A DNA stretch of 64,000 nucleotides, taken from positions 33,123-97,122 of the forward strand of contig JAFWMD010000072.1 in NCBI GenBank assembly GCA_017510725.1. The letters are read 5' to 3'. This document shows, in pieces, positions 1 through 8,254 of the stretch. The notes beneath the pieces are model-generated. The model was not told the DNA's origin, ran no database searches, and saw only the letters and a program-made list of their open reading frames with translations. A program made the translations under genes and the position numbers. The stretch's first letter is position 1, and every line of letters starts with the position of its first letter. Source of the stretch: Mogibacterium sp. GTDB lineage: Bacteria; Bacillota; Clostridia; Peptostreptococcales; Anaerovoracaceae.

Positions 1-365
1 GACCAGTGAGACATGGACAGGTGCATCCTTCTCGCAAACGATACCGGCGCCATGCCATACAGGAACGGCACCGCATGACCGCTCATTGACATCCCGCAGA
101 ATGCCGTCAGCGCGAACGACAACAACAGCAGTATGTTGACTGCTGTTGTCACAATTCTGTACGGGCGGTACTTGCCTTTGAAAAGCGCAGCGTACCACTT
201 TCTGTTGAGGATCTGATGGCCGATCACAAGAACCGTCATCCCTATCCCGATCCATTCATGCAGCACCTCTCCTGTCACCTGATATGCCATCAGGAAGAGA
301 AGAAGGACAGACATGCACACATCTATGATCCTTTTGATCAAATTGTTATTATGCTTCTTCTGCAT
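1..365 (-). CDS. DUF4405-like membrane protein (partial, C-terminus cut by window edge)
   Basis: The frame opens at an ATG at 365 with a GGGAG ribosome site and runs off the window, so about 121 residues are visible. It starts with a basic stretch (MQKKHNN), then a transmembrane helix, an HEW motif, a conserved-looking VIGHQILNRKWY segment, and a second hydrophobic stretch from about residue 70. The histidines in and after the helices match the DUF4405 family of small cytochrome-b-like membrane proteins, which often sit beside flavodoxin genes. It follows the lipoprotein flavodoxin by 18 bases and is probably the last visible gene of the TetR-controlled redox operon. The function is unknown; membrane electron transfer is an inference from the family and the neighbours. 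Confidence 0.7.
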   Translation of the reverse strand, partial: MQKKHNNNLIKRIIDVCMSVLLLFLMAYQVTGEVLHEWIGIGMTVLVIGHQILNRKWYAALFKGKYRPYRIVTTAVNILLLLSFALTAFCGMSMSGHAVPFLYGMAPVSFARRMHLSMSHW

Positions 366-383
366 AAACTTAACTCCCGGTTT

Positions 384-1031
384 TTATTTCAGGCCATCAA
401 TCCATGCCTGAATCTCTTCTTCAGATGCACCTTCTCCGAAGCGCTCTCCGTCAAGCCAGTTGCCGCTGCCTGCATTGGATTCGAGATTCTTTCCGCTCAT
501 TCCGATTCCGCTGCTGCTTGATGTGCAGAACGGGATCATGGTTATTCCGTCAAAGTCGTAGCTCTCCACGAATGTATCCATGATGCGAGGCTCCTCGCCC
601 CACCAGATCGGGAATCCGATGTAAATGGTCGAATAGCCCTCAAGTGATGCAGGATCGCTACCTATTTCCGGACGGGCTGACTTGTCATTCTGCTCATGAG
701 TAGTACGGCTGTCTGAATCATTCCAGTCAAGATCAGCGCTTGTATACTCCTGGGCAGGTTTGATTTCGTAGATATCCGCGCCTGTGATCGATGCGATCTT
801 TTCAGCAACACCCTTCGTGTTTCCGGTCGCTGAAAAATACACGACCAGAACATCGCTTCCGTCCTGTGCACCAGTCGATGCGGTTTCGTCCGGTGCTGCT
901 TCCTGCTCTTCAGTCTGAGCAGTCTCAGTTTCTGCTGGCTCTTCAGCTGTGTCATTTGTTTTGCTGCAGCCTGCAAATACCAGTAATGAAAGGATCAGCA
1001 GCGCAGCAATAACTTTTATTCGTTTACTCAT
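384..1031 (-). CDS. Lipoprotein flavodoxin
   Basis: A 215-residue protein with a lipoprotein signal peptide: basic start, hydrophobic core, and lipobox FAGC with Cys22 as the lipidated residue. A low-complexity linker rich in Glu, Ala and Thr follows (about 23-59), then a flavodoxin domain whose FMN phosphate loop is SATGNT (67-72). The later IPFCTSSSSGIG segment also matches flavodoxin-like proteins. It should be an FMN electron carrier tethered to the outer face of the membrane. The ATG at 1031 has a GAGG site 8 bases upstream. It shares clear similarity with the cytoplasmic flavodoxin at 3686-4159, so the operon encodes a soluble and a surface version. The physiological partner is not known; the DUF4405 membrane protein directly downstream is a candidate. 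Confidence 0.85.
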   Translation of the reverse strand: MSKRIKVIAALLILSLLVFAGCSKTNDTAEEPAETETAQTEEQEAAPDETASTGAQDGSDVLVVYFSATGNTKGVAEKIASITGADIYEIKPAQEYTSADLDWNDSDSRTTHEQNDKSARPEIGSDPASLEGYSTIYIGFPIWWGEEPRIMDTFVESYDFDGITMIPFCTSSSSGIGMSGKNLESNAGSGNWLDGERFGEGASEEEIQAWIDGLK

Positions 1032-1064
1032 CTCAATATCCTCACTAAATCTTCGATTTGTATA

Positions 1065-2204
1065 CTAGAAGCTGTTCTCTGTCAGCCATTCAACTGCTTT
1101 CTTTACCATATCCGTGATGTCTCTGCCATCCTCAGTGAATACTCTCTGCTTTGACAGTCCGTCATGGAAGTCGACATGCTCCGCCTCTGCGAACGCATTC
1201 TTCAAGTAGTTATTATCATCCGAGAAACCCGGGTCCGGCTGGATCTGGCAAATACTGTAGGCCTGAAGTATAGCGCTGACCGGAACACCGTGGTACATGA
1301 TATCCTTGTACTGCTCGATCTCACTCTGTCTGATCGGTGCGCTTTCACGGTAAATGCGCATCGCTTCTGCAAGCACCCTGCGATCCTCATCCGTCAGTCT
1401 TTCAGCTGCGTTGCTCGTGGCCGTGTTGTCCTTCACCTGCTCAAGTTTGCTCATTCCTGAAAGGACTGCGATCACATCATCCAGATCAAGGCAGAAACGC
1501 ACGGACCAGGATGCTATCGACCAGTCAGGATGTGCTGCCTTCATCAGTTTCTCTGCTTCTTCCGGAAGTTTAGCAAGCCCGCCGCCTTTTACAGCTTCCA
1601 TGATGACCACCTTGCGTCCGTGCTTGCGGATCACATCGTAGCAGAGTCCTGCCTGCACGAGCTCACTGTCCCAGTCAATAGGGTTCAGAGCGATCTGTAC
1701 AAACTCTATCTCAGGATGTTCTGTCAGCACGCGGTCGAGCAGCTTTGCGGACGAATGGAATGAAATGCCGAGGTGGCGGATCTTTCCGTCCTCTTTCCAC
1801 TTTTTTGCATGGTCGAAAAGATGCGTCGTTTTTACGATACCGCCCTTTCCGTCATATCCGTCATAATAGACAGTCTGAATGTTATGAAGGAGGTAATAAT
1901 CCACATAATCCACTCCGAGGTGCTCAAGCTGACTCTGGAAAATCTCCTCGATCTTTTCCTCCGGAATCATCATGAATGTCGGGAACTTCGTCGCGACAGT
2001 ATAGCTGTCTCTCGGATGACGCTCAACGAGCGCCTTACGGGTTGCCTCTTCACTTTTGCCGTCGTGATATACATAACTTGTATCAAAGTACGTATAGCCT
2101 GCTTCCAGAAAAGCATCTACCATATCATTCAGCTGATCATAGTCAAAATCAGTAGGACCGGAGATAACCGGAAGTCTCATCATACCGAAACCTAAATTCT
2201 TCAT
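1065..2204 (-). CDS. Aldo/keto reductase
   Basis: A 379-residue TIM-barrel oxidoreductase of the aldo/keto reductase superfamily. The catalytic tetrad is visible as Asp41 (YFDTSY), Tyr46, Lys73 (VATKFP) and His107 (YYLLHN). Proteins of this branch often end in a ferredoxin-like domain with CxxCxxCxxxC; this one has a long C-terminus but only an isolated Cys in YSICQI, so the Fe-S domain is missing or degenerate. I place the start at 2204 because an AGGAG site lies 8 bases before that ATG; an upstream in-frame codon at 2222 overlaps the ribosome site. It probably reduces carbonyl substrates with NAD(P)H inside the cell. Substrate unknown. Confidence 0.85.
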   Translation of the reverse strand: MKNLGFGMMRLPVISGPTDFDYDQLNDMVDAFLEAGYTYFDTSYVYHDGKSEEATRKALVERHPRDSYTVATKFPTFMMIPEEKIEEIFQSQLEHLGVDYVDYYLLHNIQTVYYDGYDGKGGIVKTTHLFDHAKKWKEDGKIRHLGISFHSSAKLLDRVLTEHPEIEFVQIALNPIDWDSELVQAGLCYDVIRKHGRKVVIMEAVKGGGLAKLPEEAEKLMKAAHPDWSIASWSVRFCLDLDDVIAVLSGMSKLEQVKDNTATSNAAERLTDEDRRVLAEAMRIYRESAPIRQSEIEQYKDIMYHGVPVSAILQAYSICQIQPDPGFSDDNNYLKNAFAEAEHVDFHDGLSKQRVFTEDGRDITDMVKKAVEWLTENSF

Positions 2205-2242
2205 GTAATCCACTCCTTTCACAATTAGAATTTATTTTACTT

Positions 2243-2566
2243 TTAGCTCCATACTTCCTTTGCAAGGCGAAATACTGCCCAGCCTTTTGGCCAGCCTACA
2301 TACATCGTAGCATGTGTGATGATGGCCGCGATCTCTTCTTTAGTCACGCCGTGTGCCTTGGCGTTCTGCAGATGATATGTAAGCGATGAATCCGTAATGC
2401 CTGATGCCATCAGCGATACGACAGTGATGATGCACTTTGTCTTCACGTCGATTGCTTCCTCATTCCAGACTTCGCCGAACAGCACATCATCATTCAGGTG
2501 CGCAAACATCGGTGCGAATTCTCCAAGCTGGTCTCTGCCTGCTGTCTGTACGATCTTTTCACTCAT
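2243..2566 (-). CDS. Carboxymuconolactone decarboxylase family protein
   Basis: A 107-residue all-helical protein of the carboxymuconolactone decarboxylase/AhpD-like fold, recognisable from KTKCIITVVSLMASG, the LTYHLQNAKAHGVTKEEI segment and HATMYVGWPKGW near the C-terminus. The CxxC redox pair of true AhpD peroxidase partners is absent, so peroxidase coupling is unlikely and a small-molecule role is more probable. Its GGGAGG ribosome site lies inside the stop region of the aldo/keto reductase upstream (6-base gap), so the two are almost certainly co-translated. This pairing with aldo/keto reductases and flavodoxins is common in anaerobic Firmicutes, but the reaction is undefined. Confidence 0.85.
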   Translation of the reverse strand: MSEKIVQTAGRDQLGEFAPMFAHLNDDVLFGEVWNEEAIDVKTKCIITVVSLMASGITDSSLTYHLQNAKAHGVTKEEIAAIITHATMYVGWPKGWAVFRLAKEVWS

Positions 2567-2572
2567 TTCTAT

Positions 2573-3619
2573 TTACCTCCCGATCTTCTGGTCTCCTGTC
2601 GACCACACATGTTTTTCCTTTGATGCCGCAGGCTTGTTCTGAGCCATTACCCCGGCAAGTGGATGAGGAACATAAGGCTCCTCAAGATATGCTGTTTCTT
2701 CGCCTGACAACTCAAGCCCGACTGCCTTTGCAGCACCTTCAATATGATGGAACTTTGTAGCTCCTACTACAGGTGATGTTACCTTTGTCAGCAGCCATGC
2801 CAGAGAGACCTCTGTCATGCTGACTCCATGCTTATCAGCGAGCTCCGCCACGCGGCTTATGATCACGTTGTCCTGATCAGCTGTCGCGTCGTATTTGAAC
2901 TTCGCATAGCTGTCTTCTTCAGCGCGCTTTGTGCCGCCTACTCCAGGAAGTCTCGAAAGTCTTCCGCTGGCCAGTGCGCTGTACGGAGTCAGAGCGATAT
3001 TCTCTTCATCACAGTAAGGCACCATCTCGCGTTCCTCCTCACGGAAGATCAGATTGTAGTGGCCCTGCACTGAGACGAACTTCGCAAATCCCTCTTTATC
3101 AGCCAGAGCATTTGCCTTTGCGAGCTGCCATGCAAAGCAGTTGGAGATACCTATGTATCTGGCCTTACCTGCTTTCACGACGTTGTTGAGGCCTTCCATG
3201 ATGTCATGGATCGGAGTATTCCAGTCCCACATGTGATAGATATACAGGTCAACATAGTCCATGCCGAGGTTCTTAAGGCTGGTGTTGATCATATTCTCTA
3301 TATGCTGCTGCCCGCTGATACCCTGCTCGATCTCTTCAGGAGTGCGCGGCAGGAATTTAGTCGCTACAACGACTTCGTCGCGCTTAGCAAAGTCGCGCAG
3401 AGCTCTTCCGACAAACTGCTCACTGGTACCGCTCTGGTATGCAATTGCTGTGTCATAGAAATTGACTCCGAGATCCAGTCCACGTCTGATGATCTCTCTT
3501 GAGTTTTCTTCATCGAGCGTCCAGCTGTGCTGGCCTCTTGCCGAATCGCCAAAGCCCATGCATCCCATGCAGATGCGGGATACGTTAAGATCTGAATTGC
3601 CAAGCTTTATATATTTCAT
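2573..3619 (-). CDS. Aldo/keto reductase
   Basis: A 348-residue aldo/keto reductase of the general-stress-protein-69/YhdN-like group. The tetrad is Asp56 (NFYDTA), Tyr61, Lys88 (VATKFL) and His129 (LYIYHMWD), and the barrel is complete through SPVVGATKFHHIEGA, the cofactor-phosphate-binding region near the C-terminus. An AGGAG site lies 10 bases before the ATG at 3619. It is not closely alike to the other aldo/keto reductase of the operon, so the two probably have different substrates. Expected to be a cytoplasmic NADPH-dependent carbonyl reductase; the substrate cannot be read from sequence. Confidence 0.88.
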   Translation of the reverse strand: MKYIKLGNSDLNVSRICMGCMGFGDSARGQHSWTLDEENSREIIRRGLDLGVNFYDTAIAYQSGTSEQFVGRALRDFAKRDEVVVATKFLPRTPEEIEQGISGQQHIENMINTSLKNLGMDYVDLYIYHMWDWNTPIHDIMEGLNNVVKAGKARYIGISNCFAWQLAKANALADKEGFAKFVSVQGHYNLIFREEEREMVPYCDEENIALTPYSALASGRLSRLPGVGGTKRAEEDSYAKFKYDATADQDNVIISRVAELADKHGVSMTEVSLAWLLTKVTSPVVGATKFHHIEGAAKAVGLELSGEETAYLEEPYVPHPLAGVMAQNKPAASKEKHVWSTGDQKIGR

Positions 3620-3685
3620 TTAACGTTCACTCCTGTCTTTTTAGTTTAATCCTTTAGTTTCTTCAGAAGCTCTTCAGGGCGGTTA

Positions 3686-4159
3686 CTATAGTGCCTTATC
3701 AAGCCAGTTTCTGATAGTGGTTTCGTTCGGCCGGTTGATCTGAACGCCTTTACCCCACTTCACATTGCCGCTGACGTTTTTGTGAAGCTCTGTGTCGCTT
3801 CTGCCGACTCCGCTTCCGCCTGATGTGCAGAACGGGATGATCGTCTTTCCGGAGAAATCGTAGCTCTCCAGGAATGTTTCAATGATCCTCGGCGCTACGC
3901 CCCACCAGATCGGGAATCCGATTATTACGGTATCGTAGGAATCCATATCGCTTACTCTGCCTGCGATTGCCGGTCTTGCTGACGGGTCGTTCATCTCTAC
4001 GCTGCTGCGGCTCCTGCTGTTCATATAGTTAAGGTCGGCATTTGTATATTTCTCTGCCGGGACGATCTCAAAGAAATCGCCGCCGCTTACCCTTGCGATC
4101 TCCTCGCCTACGCGCTTAGTAACTCCGCTTGCCGAGAATACTGCTACTAACGTCTTCAT
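3686..4159 (-). CDS. Flavodoxin
   Basis: A 157-residue soluble flavodoxin. The phosphate loop SASGVT is at residues 9-14, FPIWWGVAPR forms the isoalloxazine-side loop, and IIPFCTSGGSGVGRS matches the third FMN loop of short-chain flavodoxin-like proteins. The ATG has an AGGAGG site and overlaps the TetR gene by four bases (ATGA), so it is translationally coupled to the regulator. It lacks a signal peptide, unlike the lipoprotein homologue at 384-1031. Likely an electron carrier or quinone/nitro reductase partner for the oxidoreductases of this operon. Confidence 0.88.
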   Translation of the reverse strand: MKTLVAVFSASGVTKRVGEEIARVSGGDFFEIVPAEKYTNADLNYMNSRSRSSVEMNDPSARPAIAGRVSDMDSYDTVIIGFPIWWGVAPRIIETFLESYDFSGKTIIPFCTSGGSGVGRSDTELHKNVSGNVKWGKGVQINRPNETTIRNWLDKAL

Positions 4160-4797
4160 TTTCTAAGTTCCTCCTGATTCTTAAGTAACTGTATAAGGCA
4201 GTTATATGTGATTTCATAGATTGTCTGATATTTATAATCAATTTCCGCTTCCTTCATGGCCTCTTTCTGCTTTGCTGTTACCTCAGCATAAGGATAGATG
4301 CCGAACATGAACGGAAAGAATACGTATAGGATCTGATCAGCTTCCGGCTGGGAGAGCCCGGAACAATGCTTATCAAGTATCATCCTGAAATTCCTGATTG
4401 ATCGTCCGTATGCCCTCTTGAATGATGTCAGAAGCTCGCCTCTGCTGTTTTCTTCCATGTCGAAGTTGTTCATTGAAAGAAGTCTCAGAAGCTGCGCCCT
4501 TCTCTCAAGAGACTTAGCAATCAGATCAGCCAGCTGATCTCCGGAGTATTCCTGATCACTGTTCAGGATCATTTCAAGATCAGTGTTCCATCTGTCATAT
4601 TCACGCTCAAATAACGCAAGGAATATTTCTTCTTTACTTTGGAAGTAGTTATATATCGTAGGTCGCGAAAAGGATGTGACTTTACCGATTTCCTTCAGGG
4701 TAATGTCCCTGAAGCTCATCGTCTGATACAGCTGCTCGCATGCATTAACGATCTCTTCCCTTCGCTGTGCGATGATATCAGGTGTTCCTTTGAACAT
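4156..4797 (-). CDS. TetR family transcriptional regulator
   Basis: A 213-residue regulator. The N-terminal TetR helix-turn-helix covers about residues 10-55, with TLKEIGKVTSFSRPTIYNYF as its core; the remainder is a helical ligand-binding domain of the size usual for the family. An AAAGGAG site precedes the ATG. The gene is first in a seven-gene operon running down to the left edge of the window, and its promoter lies inside two 17-bp palindromes at 4819-4871, so autorepression is strongly suggested. The inducer is unknown; the redox content of the operon suggests an electrophile, quinone or other reducible compound, which is inference. Confidence 0.9.
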   Translation of the reverse strand: MFKGTPDIIAQRREEIVNACEQLYQTMSFRDITLKEIGKVTSFSRPTIYNYFQSKEEIFLALFEREYDRWNTDLEMILNSDQEYSGDQLADLIAKSLERRAQLLRLLSMNNFDMEENSRGELLTSFKRAYGRSIRNFRMILDKHCSGLSQPEADQILYVFFPFMFGIYPYAEVTAKQKEAMKEAEIDYKYQTIYEITYNCLIQLLKNQEELRK

Positions 4798-4818
4798 GAT
4801 TTTTTCTCCTTTCAGTCG

Positions 4819-4871
4819 GTTGACACTGTGTCAACAATTGAATTGTAGCACCCCGTTGACACCGTGTCAAC
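4819..4871 (-). promoter_or_regulatory. TetR-operon promoter with two 17-bp operators
   Basis: Two near-identical palindromes, GTTGACACTGTGTCAAC (4819-4835) and GTTGACACCGTGTCAAC (4855-4871), each perfect apart from the central base, lie 36 bp apart centre to centre. On the minus strand the upstream copy supplies a -35 TTGACA (4870-4865), followed after exactly 17 bases by a -10 TACAAT (4847-4842). The second palindrome covers the expected transcription start. A dimer on either site would block RNA polymerase. The natural ligand of these sites is most likely the adjacent TetR protein. Confidence 0.88.
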
Positions 4872-4905
4872 CATCTTTTTTGGAAGTTTTTTGCATTTTA
4901 TATAC

Positions 4906-4933
4906 TCAAAAAAAGGGCTTTTCAGCCCTTTTG
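4906..4933 (-). terminator. Intrinsic terminator after the serine hydrolase gene
   Basis: The minus strand reads a stem AAGGGCT/AGCCCTT with a four-base loop, followed by a run of seven T (4914-4908). It lies 43 bases past the stop codon of the serine hydrolase and just upstream of the TetR promoter, isolating the two operons. Confidence 0.85.
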
Positions 4934-4975
4934 TAAATGTATTAGTACTAAAAAAATCAATGTACTTCAATCAGT

Positions 4976-6400
4976 CTATACACGTTTGAACATTTCCGGT
5001 TTGATTCCCGGGGTGCCTTCCATTACCACAGCAAGACCGGCAATCTCCCCGTCCTCATAAACGAACTCTGCAGGAACTGCTGTCCCGAGTACAGGAAGCA
5101 TCAGGTCGAACGTATCATAATTGTAATGTATCAGCATAGCCGGCAGTCCGTTCCAGGTTCCTGCGAGTCCCTGCTCTGTCATGGCAAATTCCATCGTTCC
5201 GAATCCCGGATGCTCGTATTTACCGGCATATTCTTCGATTGCTTTGGCCGGTGTCGTATCAGGAACTTTCGCCTCTTCCTTTGCCTGCATTCCCGCCATC
5301 ATGCCGTTCATCAGGTTCGCAAACACTTCGTTGAATCTTGCCGACCAGTCAGGAATATCCGCTACTCCCAGAACTTCATCTGAAGCATAGTGACCAAGTG
5401 CATTGACAGAGAAGCTGGATGTCGCATTGGACAGTGCAACTATGGCAAATTTTTCATCAGGTATGAGAGTCATCTGAGCGGAGAACCCATTGGTGTTGCC
5501 ACCGTGGTTGATCAGCTTCTTTCCTCTGTAGATATCTGTGAACCAACCGAGTCCGTATTCTGCTTTCTCTGTCTCAGGGAAATCCCAGAAGTACGGGGTT
5601 CCGTTCATCTGAGGGCTGTGCATCTCGGTCATCATTGCCTCACTGACCAGACGCCTGCCTTCCCATGTTCCATCTCCCAGCTGGAACATTGCGAATTTCG
5701 CCATGTCTTCTGCAGTCGAAACGATTGCTCCGGATGGCGAAAACGCTCCAAGGTGCATATATGGAGGTTCCATGAATGACTCACCCGTGAACACATATCC
5801 CTTTGATGTTTTTTCGTATTTTGCAAGCGATTCCACTTCGAAGTCGCTCGATGTCATACCGAGCGGTGCAAAGATCCTCTCTCTGACGAAATCTTCATAT
5901 GTTTTTCCGGACAGAATGTCGACGAGATATCCTGCCAGTGAGACCATCTGATTCGAGTACATGAATGCGGTGCGGAAAGGCGCGAATGTCTGCAGGTATT
6001 CGAGGGACCTGACCATCTTTTCCTTGTCGTCTGTTGCTGCGTAAATCGCCTGAAGATCATACTTTGGTGTGCCTGTGCGGTGGCACATGAGATCCCTGGC
6101 GGTGACATTTTCCGTAAGCTCCTGGTTGTTCAGCTTAAGCCATGGTATGTATTTGATTACAGGTGTGTCCCAGTCCAGCTTCCCTTCATCGGCAAGCATT
6201 GCCAGAGCCAGCGAAGTGAATGTCTTTGTGATCGAACCGATCGGGAGCACGGTGTCCCCTGTCATCGGCAGGTCTTCTTCGACATTCCTTTTTCCGTAGC
6301 CTTCAACACATACCAGTTCACCGCCCTTAATAAGGGCAACGCTCATACCTGCTACGTTATAATCTTCCATTAGTTTTGTGATAATCTTTTCCATCCTCAT
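4976..6400 (-). CDS. Serine hydrolase, beta-lactamase/class C fold
   Basis: A 474-residue penicillin-recognising serine hydrolase. The SxxK nucleophile motif is SITK (Ser56, Lys59), YSN near residue 150 is the second motif, and HGG (NHGGNTNGF, about 305) replaces KTG, as in class C-like D-aminopeptidases and esterases. A C-terminal domain of about 130 residues follows, resembling the beta-barrel domain seen in such proteins. No signal peptide is present, so it is probably cytoplasmic. I choose the ATG at 6400, which shares its A with the TGA of the epimerase gene and follows an AAGGAG site; a longer start at 6442 would run back into that gene. Coupling to a dipeptide epimerase suggests hydrolysis of a peptide or D-amino-acid amide. 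Confidence 0.85.
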   Translation of the reverse strand: MRMEKIITKLMEDYNVAGMSVALIKGGELVCVEGYGKRNVEEDLPMTGDTVLPIGSITKTFTSLALAMLADEGKLDWDTPVIKYIPWLKLNNQELTENVTARDLMCHRTGTPKYDLQAIYAATDDKEKMVRSLEYLQTFAPFRTAFMYSNQMVSLAGYLVDILSGKTYEDFVRERIFAPLGMTSSDFEVESLAKYEKTSKGYVFTGESFMEPPYMHLGAFSPSGAIVSTAEDMAKFAMFQLGDGTWEGRRLVSEAMMTEMHSPQMNGTPYFWDFPETEKAEYGLGWFTDIYRGKKLINHGGNTNGFSAQMTLIPDEKFAIVALSNATSSFSVNALGHYASDEVLGVADIPDWSARFNEVFANLMNGMMAGMQAKEEAKVPDTTPAKAIEEYAGKYEHPGFGTMEFAMTEQGLAGTWNGLPAMLIHYNYDTFDLMLPVLGTAVPAEFVYEDGEIAGLAVVMEGTPGIKPEMFKRV

Positions 6401-7476
6401 CAGTCTCCTTTCACAATACACCCTATTCCCGGAGCATCCCACAACGTGACATGTCCTCCACTGTGGTCGAATCCACCGTAAACGTCCTCCTGCTTCAATA
6501 TGTATACGGAATCAAGATCAACGTCCTTTATGTTGTCCGTTGCAGCTGCAAGGTGCATGCCTGCAAGGTTGCCGAGCGTGCTCTCACCCATGCAGCCTAT
6601 CATACACGGAATTCCGGCTCCTTCGCATATAGCCGCTATCTTGATCGCATTGTATATCCCTCCGCATTTCATGAGCTTGATGTTTACCACATCCACCGCG
6701 CGCATGGCTGCCAGCCTGGATGCATCATATACCGAGTGGCAGCTCTCATCCGCCGCGATCATCACATCCGTACTGTTCTTTATTTCCCGGAGGCCTTCGA
6801 AATCAAAGTCCTTTACCGGCTGCTCAATGAGGTCTACTCCGAGCTCTTCAAGCCTGCGGCTTATAACGACTGTGTCCTTTACCGACCATCCCTGATTGGC
6901 GTCGATCCTTATCTTTATGTCGCTCCCGACCGCTTCGCGTATCTCCTTAATTCTTTCCGCGTCAGTCGCTATGTCTTCACCCAGTTTCACCTTGATGATC
7001 CCGAAACCTTTGTCAACCCAGGACTTTGCGTCTGCAGCCATTGCGGCAGGCTCATTTATGCCTATCGTCACGTCTGAATGGATATGTGGATCGTCACCGC
7101 CGAGGTACTTGTAAAGCGGCACTTCCGCTGACTTTGCAGCTATGTCGTAGCATGCGATATCTATCCCGGCCTTAATCGCTCCATTACCAGCATACATGCT
7201 GTCCATTACGCGGTGAATCGAACCAATCGCACGCGGATCCATGCCGATAAGCGCTTTTTTAAGATCATTTCCCACAGAAATCACGGTCTCAAGATTATCG
7301 CCCGTGACATAAGAAAAAGGCGCTGCCTCACCAAAGCCCGTTATACCTTCATCCGTAGTCATTTTAACTATACATGTCTCCATGTCTACGATTGTGGCAA
7401 ACGCGACTTTCATCGGTTCTTCGAACCTGAAGCTGCGCACTTCAAACTGAATATCTTTTATTATCATATTACTCAC
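6400..7476 (-). CDS. Enolase-superfamily dipeptide epimerase (L-Ala-D/L-Glu epimerase-like)
   Basis: A member of the muconate-lactonizing/dipeptide epimerase branch of the enolase superfamily, 358 residues. The KVKLG pair of lysines on strand 2, the metal ligand in RIDANQGW, a following Glu in LIEQPV, the Asp in AADES, and NIKLMKCGG are all present. Such enzymes invert the alpha carbon of dipeptides such as L-Ala-D-Glu derived from murein. The frame starts with GTG at 7476; an ATG at 7467 behind GGTGAG is an alternative. It has its own promoter and overlaps the serine hydrolase start by one base, so the pair forms a two-gene operon. Peptide recycling is the likely role. Confidence 0.85.
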   Translation of the reverse strand: MSNMIIKDIQFEVRSFRFEEPMKVAFATIVDMETCIVKMTTDEGITGFGEAAPFSYVTGDNLETVISVGNDLKKALIGMDPRAIGSIHRVMDSMYAGNGAIKAGIDIACYDIAAKSAEVPLYKYLGGDDPHIHSDVTIGINEPAAMAADAKSWVDKGFGIIKVKLGEDIATDAERIKEIREAVGSDIKIRIDANQGWSVKDTVVISRRLEELGVDLIEQPVKDFDFEGLREIKNSTDVMIAADESCHSVYDASRLAAMRAVDVVNIKLMKCGGIYNAIKIAAICEGAGIPCMIGCMGESTLGNLAGMHLAAATDNIKDVDLDSVYILKQEDVYGGFDHSGGHVTLWDAPGIGCIVKGD

Positions 7477-7501
7477 CCGTCCAAAGCATATCCTTTGTCA
7501 T

Positions 7502-7553
7502 ATTATATTTGACGGGTTGACAATTATCAACCGAGTATAAATCAACCGGTTGA
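7502..7553 (-). promoter_or_regulatory. Promoter of the epimerase operon with palindromic operators
   Basis: On the minus strand a -35 TTGATA (7530-7525) is followed after 17 bases by a consensus -10 TATAAT (7507-7502). The -35 lies in an inverted repeat GGTTGA..TCAACC (7515-7532), and a perfect 12-bp palindrome TCAACCGGTTGA lies just upstream (7542-7553). The GTTGA/TCAAC half-sites resemble those of the TetR operators at 4819-4871 although the spacing differs, so the same or a related regulator may bind. Confidence 0.7.
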
Positions 7554-7584
7554 CATATGGAGACAGGGAGTATTCTGCTATCTG

Positions 7585-8253
7585 TCATAAATCTGATCTG
7601 AGACACATAATTATTGCGGCAATCATCCATGCTGTCCCACCTGCTGTGACTAACTTGTTTGCAAGTTTATCCGCGTAAAACCAGCCGAGACAGAATCCTC
7701 TCTTTGATGGATAAAGCAGCCTCACCGATCTCTTATTCATTATGTCGAGCAGAACGTGTGAGGCGAACGCTATCACGAATGGTACGGTCACCGCCGGGAA
7801 TATCAGCCACAGGCATATAGTCTCCAGCGCCATTGCCAGCAGAGAGTGTGAGAAGCCGCGGTGGCCGGATCCACTGGCAAAAACGCACGTGATAACAAAG
7901 CCTGCAAGTCCCGCAAACCACAGATACGTCCCTATCTGTCCCGATGCGCCTGACAAAGCATCGCGATTCTGCCCAAGCAGGTCCATTAGATAGTTGCCGC
8001 TGTATCCGAGTGACCTCCACATTCCCGCGTCCAGCAGATAATCTTCAATCAGAGCGGCTGTGGCCACCAGCACCATCACGACCCTCCAGTGTGAGGAGTC
8101 GCTCTTTTCAGATTTGTTCTCGCAGTCAAGGTCACAGATGAGACAGCCCAAAGCTCCGCCTGCGATAACAGGCAGAGCCTCGGCGACCGTCCCGGGTCTC
8201 ACTATAGAAAATGCCGCAGCCATTCCGACTGCAATATGAGCCTTTGCTAACAT
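7585..8253 (-). CDS. Membrane-bound metal-dependent hydrolase, YdjM/LexA-regulated-type family
   Basis: A 222-residue membrane protein. Several hydrophobic helices alternate with conserved His/Asp motifs: KAHIAVG near the start, LICDLDCE, GHRGFSHSLLA, and SHVLLDIMNKRSVRLLYP towards the end. This pattern is that of the YdjM family of putative membrane-embedded metal-dependent hydrolases, whose substrate is not established. The ATG at 8253 lies one base after the stop of the 28-codon ORF at 8255-8341 and has no good ribosome site of its own, so translation probably depends on coupling to that small ORF. A TTG at 8292 in frame is possible but also lacks a ribosome site. Confidence 0.78.
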   Translation of the reverse strand: MLAKAHIAVGMAAAFSIVRPGTVAEALPVIAGGALGCLICDLDCENKSEKSDSSHWRVVMVLVATAALIEDYLLDAGMWRSLGYSGNYLMDLLGQNRDALSGASGQIGTYLWFAGLAGFVITCVFASGSGHRGFSHSLLAMALETICLWLIFPAVTVPFVIAFASHVLLDIMNKRSVRLLYPSKRGFCLGWFYADKLANKLVTAGGTAWMIAAIIMCLRSDL

Positions 8254-8254
8254 G

